Shown here piece by piece: positions 8,887-16,869 of a stretch of 64,000 nt of DNA. The stretch comes from an uncultured Prevotellaceae bacterium (GTDB lineage: Bacteria > Bacteroidota > Bacteroidia > Bacteroidales > Bacteroidaceae), in the NCBI GenBank assembly GCA_902789415.1, contig CADAOD010000002.1:40409-104408 (forward strand). The letters run 5' to 3'. Under the pieces are notes generated by a model, which was not told the origin of the DNA, did not search any database, and saw nothing but the letters and a program-made list of their open reading frames with translations. Made by a program: the position numbers and the translations under genes. How positions within the stretch are numbered: the first letter of the stretch is position 1; every line of letters begins with the position of its first letter.

Positions 8887-11373
8887 CTAATTATACTTTT
8901 TAGGCGACTCTTTACCAAACAAGAATTGTTTTTGATAACCACCCAAATCTATCACAATCTTTTCGAAAACAATACCAGGATCCTGTGGATGGATAATAAG
9001 TTCATGTACATCGACGTTAGAATCAACGGGTACCTCTATAATCTTCTCCACAACTCTGCTGGCAATCGTGGGATAATAAATCGAGTAGATATTCTCAGGC
9101 TTTTCGTTCAGTTCCTGGTTAAAATTAACTTTCACTGGAGCCTGTCCATCAATAGCGACATCATAAACCAAGCCGCCCTTATCCAGAAAGTCGAGTGTCG
9201 ACTTAGTGACGACATGCACCTTCACGGTCTTTACATCAGCAGCCATGAACTGATAAGTCAGTTTGGCCTGATCGGTAGAAGCAGTATAAGGCATCAGCGA
9301 GATGCCACTCAACGTACGACCCATATAAGGAATCACAGTCCAAGTAGCATTTTTAGCATCCTCACGACTATAGGTATGCTCAGCCTCTATGCTGATATAA
9401 CCATCGCTGGGCGAGAATACCGGTCCGCTGACAGGGGTGGGCACCTCAACCAGACGTGGGCAAACATCGGCACGGAAATTATCGTTCCAAGTGCGATAGC
9501 TGATATGTTTCTGAATCATCATGCCATCCCATTTACCACCAGCCATCACCTTATTATAATAATTACACAGCAACGAGTCGCGTTTAAACGCCTGACGACA
9601 GCGGTTAGCCCACTCATTGGCTTCAGGATCATGCTGTTTTGCCAGTTGCAGGTTCATGGCCTGCGCATAGTACATCTCGTAGATATTACCCATCGCCTGT
9701 ACAGGGAAGAGTATCAACTGACGATAAGCATCCTGGCACTCAGGCTTCAGTTCAATAAACAAGCGCAGCGCACGAGTCTCAAGGGCTTTGTATTCGTTTA
9801 CCACACGTTCAAATTCCTCGCAGGTATAGGTACGCGCATCCAACATCTCGGATGTAATACGACCATTATACTTACAAACCAGATTCAGAATCGATGCAGC
9901 CTCGTTGGCATGTTCCTCACCAAAACTTTCGGCACAGAAATCACGAGTATGGTCTAAAAGATTGTCAATCTGGTACTTAGCAGGATTCCATGCCATATCC
10001 ATAAACAGTTGGATAGGATACTCCATCGGCTTCAGATCGCCTACATTCAGTATCCACAGTTTCTGGATACCACCGTTATAGGCCAGCTGCAACTGCTCCC
10101 ACATATTCTGGATGGGCGTTACATTAATCCATTTCGAATTACGGGGCGCACCCACATAATCCACATGGTAATACAATCCCCAACCACCTTTACGTTTTCT
10201 CTCTTCAGCAGAAGGAATACGGCGCACGTTACCCCAGTTATCATCACAAAGCAGAATGGTTACATCATCGGGCACGCGCAAACCGGCATCGTAATAATCC
10301 TGCACCTCTTTATACAAGGCCCAGATCTGAGGTGTTTCCTTAGCAGGACGCTTAGTCACCTCCTTAATAATACGGCGCTGGTTGTTAATAATGTCTTCAA
10401 GCAAGCGGGTATCAGTACCGTTACCCATCGCCTCATCGCCATCGCCACGCATACCAATGGTCACAATGTCGTCGGTATGCTTCATGCGCTCTATTCCCTC
10501 ACGGAAAAAGCGGTCCAGATTATCTTTATTCGTAGAATAGTTCCAAGCACCCCACTCTTTACGATGGCGGGCATACTCCTGATGGTTACGCGCCATAGGC
10601 TCGTGGTGCGATGTACCCATCATCACACCCATCCGGTCGGCCGTCTTCAGGTTCTCAGGATCATCAGCATAGAAAGCCCATCCCCACATGGCTGGCCACA
10701 GGTAGTTACCTTTCAGACGCAGAATCAGCTCAAACACCTTTTCGTAGAACTCATGACCACCATAGTTAGTACCAAAAGTATTCTTCACCCACGTTGTTAA
10801 ACAAGGCGCCTCGTCATTCAAGAACAAACCACGATAGCGAACAGCTGGCTCACCGTCGGTATACTCACCTTTCTTAATATATATAGTAGCGTGCTGTTCA
10901 ACTGGCACATCGGCCCAATAATACCATGGCGACACGCCTATCTGTTTCGACAGCTCGTAGATGCCATACACTGTACCACGCTTATCGCTACCGGCAATCA
11001 CCAGCTGACTACCGATGGTTTTTATAATATACTTCTCTGTCTTACCCTTTAAGCCGGGCAGCACCCCCTGCTTCACCCATTGGTCAATCTGCTGATTACA
11101 CCCCACTGTACCAACCAGCACTTCAACAGCACCCTCAGAGAGCGTTGCTTTCTGTCCCGTTACTTTCTCAAAATCCACTATCAGATTTTTGGCAGCCAGT
11201 TGCACACAACTATGCTCTTTCTCGCTCAAGCCTATAGTCATATTCATCAACTGCCAGGCATCAGCAGCTGGCTGAAACAGCACAAACTGACTAGCAGCTT
11301 TTAGCTGGGCAGTAACTGTTACACACACCAAAAATACCAGTGATTTTAACAAATACAGTCGTCTTTTCATCAT
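8887..11373 (-). CDS. GH115 xylan alpha-1,2-glucuronidase
   Basis: The start is taken as the first of two ATGs at 11373/11370 (MMKRRLYLLKSLVFLVC), since the -7 box is at 11405-11412 and the frame upstream would begin inside the promoter region. This gives about 828 residues, normal for GH115. Order: signal peptide, N-terminal alpha/beta domain (about 25-180, with YIIKTIGSQLVIAGSDKRG and ISPWYYWADVP-like text), catalytic barrel (about 185-540, with YRGLFLNDEAP, NYLWPAMWG, GVMMGTSHHEPMAR, GMRGDGDEAM and LLCDDNWGN), helical region, and a C-terminal beta domain beginning near PSDGYISIEAEH. These enzymes remove (4-O-methyl)glucuronic acid from xylan, including internal residues. It is divergent from the HTCS gene and shares its control region. 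Confidence 0.93.
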   Translation of the reverse strand: MMKRRLYLLKSLVFLVCVTVTAQLKAASQFVLFQPAADAWQLMNMTIGLSEKEHSCVQLAAKNLIVDFEKVTGQKATLSEGAVEVLVGTVGCNQQIDQWVKQGVLPGLKGKTEKYIIKTIGSQLVIAGSDKRGTVYGIYELSKQIGVSPWYYWADVPVEQHATIYIKKGEYTDGEPAVRYRGLFLNDEAPCLTTWVKNTFGTNYGGHEFYEKVFELILRLKGNYLWPAMWGWAFYADDPENLKTADRMGVMMGTSHHEPMARNHQEYARHRKEWGAWNYSTNKDNLDRFFREGIERMKHTDDIVTIGMRGDGDEAMGNGTDTRLLEDIINNQRRIIKEVTKRPAKETPQIWALYKEVQDYYDAGLRVPDDVTILLCDDNWGNVRRIPSAEERKRKGGWGLYYHVDYVGAPRNSKWINVTPIQNMWEQLQLAYNGGIQKLWILNVGDLKPMEYPIQLFMDMAWNPAKYQIDNLLDHTRDFCAESFGEEHANEAASILNLVCKYNGRITSEMLDARTYTCEEFERVVNEYKALETRALRLFIELKPECQDAYRQLILFPVQAMGNIYEMYYAQAMNLQLAKQHDPEANEWANRCRQAFKRDSLLCNYYNKVMAGGKWDGMMIQKHISYRTWNDNFRADVCPRLVEVPTPVSGPVFSPSDGYISIEAEHTYSREDAKNATWTVIPYMGRTLSGISLMPYTASTDQAKLTYQFMAADVKTVKVHVVTKSTLDFLDKGGLVYDVAIDGQAPVKVNFNQELNEKPENIYSIYYPTIASRVVEKIIEVPVDSNVDVHELIIHPQDPGIVFEKIVIDLGGYQKQFLFGKESPKKYN

Positions 11374-11404
11374 TACAAATGTTACAAATAATATAATCTG
11401 GGTG

Positions 11405-11458
11405 CAAAGGTAGGGCATTTTAAGGAGTAAAATCACATTATTTGTATCAAAAAGTTTA
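11405..11458 (-). promoter_or_regulatory. GH115 promoter with HTCS-type operator
   Basis: Minus-strand -7 box TACCTTTG (11405-11412). GTATCAAAAAGTTTA (11444-11458, plus reading) lies exactly 31 bp upstream and matches the GH10 element in 13 of 15 positions. A further GTTACAT occurs at 11478-11484, 34 bp beyond the start of the first copy. Confidence 0.65.
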
Positions 11459-11474
11459 ATTTTTGTAACATTTG

Positions 11475-11506
11475 TTTGTTACATCACAAAAAACACACTA
11501 TCTTTG
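11475..11506 (+). promoter_or_regulatory. Promoter of the first HTCS gene
   Basis: TTTG (11475-11478), 20-bp spacer and -7 box TATCTTTG (11499-11506), about 55 bp before the HTCS start codon. The divergent GH115 operator lies directly upstream, so both genes may be affected by the same bound regulator. Confidence 0.6.
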
Positions 11507-11561
11507 CAACAAATAATAAAAAAGTGAAACGACTAACGCAACCATCTTATTACTAAAAACA

Positions 11562-14500
11562 ATGAAAGTTAAGATTATACTGACACTAGCTACGTTATTC
11601 CTCTCGATGAGTGCTTTCGCCCAAAGGGGAAAGTTCTTCTCTACCGATCAGCAACTATCAAGCAGTTTTGTAACGCAAGTATATCTTGATAACGAGGGAT
11701 TCATTTGGACTACCACCCGTAACGGTATCAACCGCTACGATGGTTATCAGTTCCGCGTATTCAAGAAAGAGAATGAGCACGACAGCTCATTGGCAAGCAA
11801 CTACGTGAACAGTATGATGCAAGATCGCAAAGGCCTATTTTATTTTGGCATGTATGGCGCCCTACAAACGTGGGACGGCACCAAATTCCATAATGTCACC
11901 ATGTACGACAAGAACGGCAACGCCGGTCACAGTTACCCCAACTGCTTCCTGGAGCGTGCCAATGGCGACGTACTGGTGGGAACCTCTGGCTTAGGTATCC
12001 TGAAGTTCAAGGATCAGAAGACAGCCTATCAGGAGAAAGGTCCATTGGCTGCCATACATACAGTAAACGACATGATTGAGGACCGTACAGGTACCCTATG
12101 GATTGCAACAGATCACATGGGACTTATCTCGTACAACGGCAAAAACATCAAACGCCACATGGAAAATCTCCCTAGTGTCGTATTCTCATGTCTCTGCGAA
12201 GGAGCCGACGGTATCATATATGCCGGCAGTACCAATTGCGGTGTCTTCCGAATGCAGGGCGACACATTTGTACACATAGCCGAGACAGGCACCAAAGCCG
12301 TATCGGCGCTCTATTGCGCACACGATGGCAACATCATCATAGGTTACGATGGTAAGGGTATAGCCCTCTATGATCCTCGCAAGCCCGAACTCATCGACAA
12401 CCCATTCTTCTCACTCGAGGTCGATCTCCCCATGAGTAAGGTATATTCCATTACCGAGGACAAGAGCGGTAACCTGTGGTTTGGCTTGCTACAGAAGGGA
12501 ATCTTTATGCAGCCCATTAATTTTAAGGGCTTTAACTACATGGGCCACAAACTTGGTGTTCATAACATATTAGGTACAGCTTGCGTAGTAAGCGTTATTA
12601 TGGACAGCAAGAAACGTGTATGGGTAGGTACCGACAAGGATGGTCTGTACTGCTATGATTACAATTCCAAAGTATCCAAACACCTCAAAGATCAGTATCC
12701 ATCGGTGATTGTTTCCTTGGCCGAGGACCAGAAGGGACGTATCTGGTTAGGCACCTATCGCGAAGGAATCGGTTGGGTAGATCCTGTAACATTCCAATAT
12801 CACAGAGTACCGTTCCCACAGGATCCCAACCTGATAGTCATGGATATAGCTGTTGGCAACGATGGCAGTCTGTGGTTAGCTACCATGCGACATGGCGTTA
12901 TCAGAATGGACTCTAACGACGGGCATGTGATAGCCATATACAAAATGAAGAATGGCGCAGACAAGAACAGAAAGATGAACTGCATTACCAACGATTATGT
13001 GTCGCAAGTGCAGATGTCGCCCGACGGCAAGCGTCTGTATGTATCCACCACGATGGGCTTGTGCTGTCTCGACATCCGCACCAACAACTGGACCAGCACC
13101 TTTGGTATGAACTGTCTGAACTACAGCACCCCCGTAAGAATTACTCGCGAGTACGATGGTAATCTCTGGTATGGCACCAACGAGGGATTGTTCCGCTACG
13201 ACCTACGCACCCACCAAACCAAGCAATATACACGTGCCAATGGCTTGGCCGATAATGGTATCGCCACTATCGAGCGAGACTTGCAAGGACGTCTTTGGAT
13301 AGGTACCGATCATGGATTAAGTTGTTTCACACCAAAATCAAACATTTGGCAGAACTACTTTGTGGATGACGGTCTGCAGAGTAACGAGTTCAGCGATGGC
13401 GCCTCTTTCATTACGCCAGATGGCATCCTGACCATGGGTGGTACAGCTGGTATCTCTTGGTTCGACGCGCGCCATATTGCTCCCAGCAAGTGGGAGGCCG
13501 AGGTTGAACTCACAGCTTTCTCTATCAATGGTCAGCAGGTAAGCCGAGCCACCCTTTCGGGCGACTACCAGGTTACCGACACCACCATCATTGCCAGCAA
13601 CCGCTTCGAACTCAGCTATAGCGACAACACGTTCTCTATCCAGTTCTCAACCCTGACATACGAGAACCCAGAACACATTTCTTATTTATATAGCATCAAT
13701 GGCGAGCCATTCAACCGCTTGCAGCCTGGCGAGAATATCCTCACCTTGTCACATCTGCCTCAAGGCACCTACCGCTTCAGAGTTAAGGCCGAACGAAATA
13801 ACGTAGAAACACCCGTAAGAGAGTTCACAGTCATTATCCACAGTCCGTGGTATCGCTCGGCATGGGCTTATTTCTTCTACGCCATGGTTATCGGCATGTT
13901 TGCTTGGCAGTACCTGGTTTACCGCCGCCACAAGGAGCAGGACAAGCTGCGCCTTCAGGCTCATATCCATGCCGAAGAGATGGGCGAAGCCAAGTTGCGT
14001 TTCTTTATGAACATGAGTCATGAGATTCGCACACCTATGACGCTGATTATCACGCCGTTGCTCTCACTTATCAAGAACGACAACGACCCCAACCGCAAAG
14101 CCGTTTACGAAACCATCCGCCGCAATGCCGAGCGTATCCTTAGTCTGATAAACCAGATGATGGACCTGCGAAAGATCGACAAAGGCCAGATGCAGATGCG
14201 TATGCGCGAGACTAACCTGGTAAGCTTTGCCAAGGATATCTACGACCTGTTTGATAATCAGGCCAAGACCAAGCAGATTAAGTTTATCTACGAGCATGAT
14301 AACGACAATATTCCTGTATGGATCGACCGCCAGAACTTCGACAAGGTATTCATGAATGTTCTCTCTAACGCCTTCAAGTACACACCTACTGGCGGCGAGA
14401 TTGGCATTCGTATCACCCATACTGCCGAATCGGCTTCCATCGCCATCTACGACAATGGTGAAAGTATCCCAGAGGATAAGATAAACAAGATTTTCGACCG

Positions 14501-15557
14501 TTTCTATCAGACTTCCACCTCGCTTAACGACCGTTACGTGGGTACTGGTATCGGTCTCGACCTCACCCGTTCGCTGGTAGAGTTGCATCATGGAAACATT
14601 ACCGTGCACAATCTGGATAAGGGTTGCGAGTTTGTGATTACCATCCCATTGGGCAACAGCCACCTGAATGCCGACGAGATGATTACCGACGCCGAAGAGG
14701 CCGAGCCTATCACTCCTGAGTTGTTATTGGAGGAGGAGTCCGAAATAGAGGAGACGAATCCAATGACCGAAATGGCAGCAAGCAACCGAAAACTCACGAT
14801 TGTGATTGCCGAAGACGACGAGGAGATTCGCAACTACTTAGAGAGCGAGTTATCGAATGATTACGATGTACGTACCTGCACCAATGGTCGCGAAGCACTC
14901 GGCGAGGTCATCCGTACCAAGCCCGACCTGGTATTGAGCGATATTATGATGCCCGAGATGGATGGTAACACCCTGTGTTCTCGCATAAAAACCAATCCAA
15001 ACACCAACTCTATCCCAGTGGTAATACTTACTGCTAAGAACCGCGATGAGGATAAGCTTGAGAGTCTGGAGACAGGTGCCGATGCTTATATTGTAAAACC
15101 ATTCAACATGGATATTCTGCGTCGCACCATCATGAACCTCATCAACAAGCAACGCCTGCTGCGCCTGAAGTACGAGCGCAACGACAACTTGGAAGAGCAG
15201 GTTGATGAGATACATCTGAAATCGCCCGACGAGAAGCTGTTGGAGCGCATCATGGAGTGCATTAACAAGAATCTGAACAACTCCGACCTGAGTGTTGATA
15301 TGATTGCCGATACTGTTGGTATCAGCCGTGTACACCTGCATCGTAAGATGAAGGACCTGACCGGCCAGACGCCTCACGACTTTATCCGCAATATCCGCCT
15401 GAAGAAGGCCGCCCAGCTGCTGGCCAACCAAGGCATGAACGTTACCGAGGTGATGTATGCATGTGGATTTGCAAACTCAGCCTCGTTCTCTACCGTATTC
15501 AAGAAATTCTACGGCATGTCGCCACGCGACTATATGAAGGAGCACGAAGAGCGCTAA
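11562..15557 (+). CDS. Hybrid two-component system regulator (HTCS) of the xylan locus
   Basis: 1331 residues joining sensor, kinase, receiver and DNA-binding output in one protein. Order: signal peptide (1-20), periplasmic two-component-regulator propeller repeats (about 25-670, with GFIWTTTRNGINRYDGY, NLWFGLLQKGI, LWIGTDHGLS), Y_Y_Y domain (about 680-755), one transmembrane helix (about 766-787, AWAYFFYAMVIGMFAWQYLVY), histidine kinase with MSHEIRTP (phospho-acceptor His820) and ATPase boxes (NVLSNAFKYTPTGG, YVGTGIGLDLT), receiver with SDIMMPEMDG (Asp1127), and an AraC-type helix-turn-helix at the C-terminus (ITE/VMYACGFANSASFSTVFKKFYG-like). HTCS proteins bind breakdown oligosaccharides in the periplasm and switch on their polysaccharide locus. 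Its likely targets are promoters carrying the 15-bp element described in this window. Confidence 0.95.
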   Translation: MKVKIILTLATLFLSMSAFAQRGKFFSTDQQLSSSFVTQVYLDNEGFIWTTTRNGINRYDGYQFRVFKKENEHDSSLASNYVNSMMQDRKGLFYFGMYGALQTWDGTKFHNVTMYDKNGNAGHSYPNCFLERANGDVLVGTSGLGILKFKDQKTAYQEKGPLAAIHTVNDMIEDRTGTLWIATDHMGLISYNGKNIKRHMENLPSVVFSCLCEGADGIIYAGSTNCGVFRMQGDTFVHIAETGTKAVSALYCAHDGNIIIGYDGKGIALYDPRKPELIDNPFFSLEVDLPMSKVYSITEDKSGNLWFGLLQKGIFMQPINFKGFNYMGHKLGVHNILGTACVVSVIMDSKKRVWVGTDKDGLYCYDYNSKVSKHLKDQYPSVIVSLAEDQKGRIWLGTYREGIGWVDPVTFQYHRVPFPQDPNLIVMDIAVGNDGSLWLATMRHGVIRMDSNDGHVIAIYKMKNGADKNRKMNCITNDYVSQVQMSPDGKRLYVSTTMGLCCLDIRTNNWTSTFGMNCLNYSTPVRITREYDGNLWYGTNEGLFRYDLRTHQTKQYTRANGLADNGIATIERDLQGRLWIGTDHGLSCFTPKSNIWQNYFVDDGLQSNEFSDGASFITPDGILTMGGTAGISWFDARHIAPSKWEAEVELTAFSINGQQVSRATLSGDYQVTDTTIIASNRFELSYSDNTFSIQFSTLTYENPEHISYLYSINGEPFNRLQPGENILTLSHLPQGTYRFRVKAERNNVETPVREFTVIIHSPWYRSAWAYFFYAMVIGMFAWQYLVYRRHKEQDKLRLQAHIHAEEMGEAKLRFFMNMSHEIRTPMTLIITPLLSLIKNDNDPNRKAVYETIRRNAERILSLINQMMDLRKIDKGQMQMRMRETNLVSFAKDIYDLFDNQAKTKQIKFIYEHDNDNIPVWIDRQNFDKVFMNVLSNAFKYTPTGGEIGIRITHTAESASIAIYDNGESIPEDKINKIFDRFYQTSTSLNDRYVGTGIGLDLTRSLVELHHGNITVHNLDKGCEFVITIPLGNSHLNADEMITDAEEAEPITPELLLEEESEIEETNPMTEMAASNRKLTIVIAEDDEEIRNYLESELSNDYDVRTCTNGREALGEVIRTKPDLVLSDIMMPEMDGNTLCSRIKTNPNTNSIPVVILTAKNRDEDKLESLETGADAYIVKPFNMDILRRTIMNLINKQRLLRLKYERNDNLEEQVDEIHLKSPDEKLLERIMECINKNLNNSDLSVDMIADTVGISRVHLHRKMKDLTGQTPHDFIRNIRLKKAAQLLANQGMNVTEVMYACGFANSASFSTVFKKFYGMSPRDYMKEHEER

Positions 15558-15576
15558 AACAAAAAACAGGAACGAT

Positions 15577-16869
15577 ATGAAACGGGTGGCAACCGCTATT
15601 CTTGCCTTGTGTTGCAGTCTGGCCATACAGGCACAGGACCGTCAACAGATACTAAAGGTTTATAACTGGGGCGACTACATCGGTGTAGGCGTCGTTGAGA
15701 AGTTTGAGAAATGGTACAAGGAGGTTACTGGTCAGCCTATTAAGGTAAGCTACGTAACCTACGACTACCCCGAAGAGTGCTTTGCCATGATTCAGAACCA
15801 GCAGGCAGAGATTGATGTGTTCTGCCCGCCCGAATACCTGGCCGAACGCATGATGAAATACAAGATGCTGTTGCCTATCGACACCAGTTTCGTGGCTCAA
15901 GGCGTGCCCAACTATATGCATGGCACCTCGCCTTTCATCGATCATCTGCTGCAGAATATCAGCGAGGCGCAAGGCCTTACAGCCAAGGATTATACCGTAG
16001 GCTACTTCTGGGGTACCACAGGCGTACTTATCAACACCCAGTACGTAAAACCCGAAGAGGTAAACAGCTGGGGCTTCCTGCTCGACTCTAAATACCGCGG
16101 CAAGGTGATTATGAAAGACTCGTTCAGCGATCTCTACAACGTGTTTATCAACTACGCGTTCTACAACGATATCAAGTCGGGTGTAGCCAACCGCAACCTG
16201 TTGGCTGCTTATATGACCAACCGCAACATTGCCATTGTCGAAGACCTATTGGAAACAGCCCGTCCACAAATGAAGAGTTTTGATGTAGAGGACGACAAGC
16301 GCCTGATGATTGCAGGTAAGGATTGGATGAGTGTTACCTGGAACGGCGATGCCAAATGGGCTATCGACGAGGCAGGCGAAGATGTAAACCTGCAATATGT
16401 GGTACCCATCGAGGGTAGCGATTGCTGGGCCGACTGCTGGGTCATCCCTACCACCTGTAAGAACATCAAGGCCGCCAGTCTATGGATGAACTTTCTGTGC
16501 CGCCCCGATATAGCCTTGCTATGTATGGAGGAAACGGGCTATAGCTCAGCCATCGGCACGCCCGAGATACTGAAAGCCGTTACCAACGACAGTCTGCCCG
16601 CTATCGATCTGAGCTATTTCTTTGGTCCCGAAGCTACCGCCGTACATGTAGATAGCGTGATGTATCCCACCAAGGATGTCATCAGCCGTTGCAGCTTCCT
16701 ACGCGATAGCGGCGACCGCCAGGAAGTGCTCCGCGAGATATGGGAGAAAATCAAGGAAAGGTCAGTTATTGATTACTGGTTCTACATTGGCGCAGCCTTT
16801 GTGGTACTGTTCATGATTCTGGCTACCATATTTGTTCTGCGCAAAAAAAAGACCACCACTAAAAGGTGA
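15577..16869 (+). CDS. PotD-like extracellular solute-binding protein with a C-terminal membrane anchor
   Basis: 430 residues, 19 bp after the HTCS stop and likely co-transcribed. A signal peptide (LAIQAQ) is followed by a family-1-type solute-binding fold similar to spermidine/putrescine-binding PotD/PotF: KVYNWGDYIGVGVVEKFEKWY at the start, YTVGYFWGTTGVLINTQYV, and SVTWNGDAKWAIDEAGEDVNLQYVVPIEGSDCWADCW. Unlike ordinary PotD it ends with a transmembrane helix (about 398-420, WFYIGAAFVVLFMILATIFVL) and a basic tail. No ABC ATPase or permease genes are nearby. A polyamine ligand is only a family guess; a ligand-sensing role beside the HTCS is possible. Its last 11 bp overlap the end of the convergent GH3 gene. 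Confidence 0.8.
   Translation: MKRVATAILALCCSLAIQAQDRQQILKVYNWGDYIGVGVVEKFEKWYKEVTGQPIKVSYVTYDYPEECFAMIQNQQAEIDVFCPPEYLAERMMKYKMLLPIDTSFVAQGVPNYMHGTSPFIDHLLQNISEAQGLTAKDYTVGYFWGTTGVLINTQYVKPEEVNSWGFLLDSKYRGKVIMKDSFSDLYNVFINYAFYNDIKSGVANRNLLAAYMTNRNIAIVEDLLETARPQMKSFDVEDDKRLMIAGKDWMSVTWNGDAKWAIDEAGEDVNLQYVVPIEGSDCWADCWVIPTTCKNIKAASLWMNFLCRPDIALLCMEETGYSSAIGTPEILKAVTNDSLPAIDLSYFFGPEATAVHVDSVMYPTKDVISRCSFLRDSGDRQEVLREIWEKIKERSVIDYWFYIGAAFVVLFMILATIFVLRKKKTTTKR

Noticed and set aside
8926-9957. Plus-strand open frame (343 codons) opposite GH115
   Set aside because: Antisense shadow of a clear GH115 gene; no promoter or domain.
15577-16869. A complete polyamine ABC transporter locus
   Set aside because: No ATPase or permease genes are near, and the protein ends in a transmembrane anchor.
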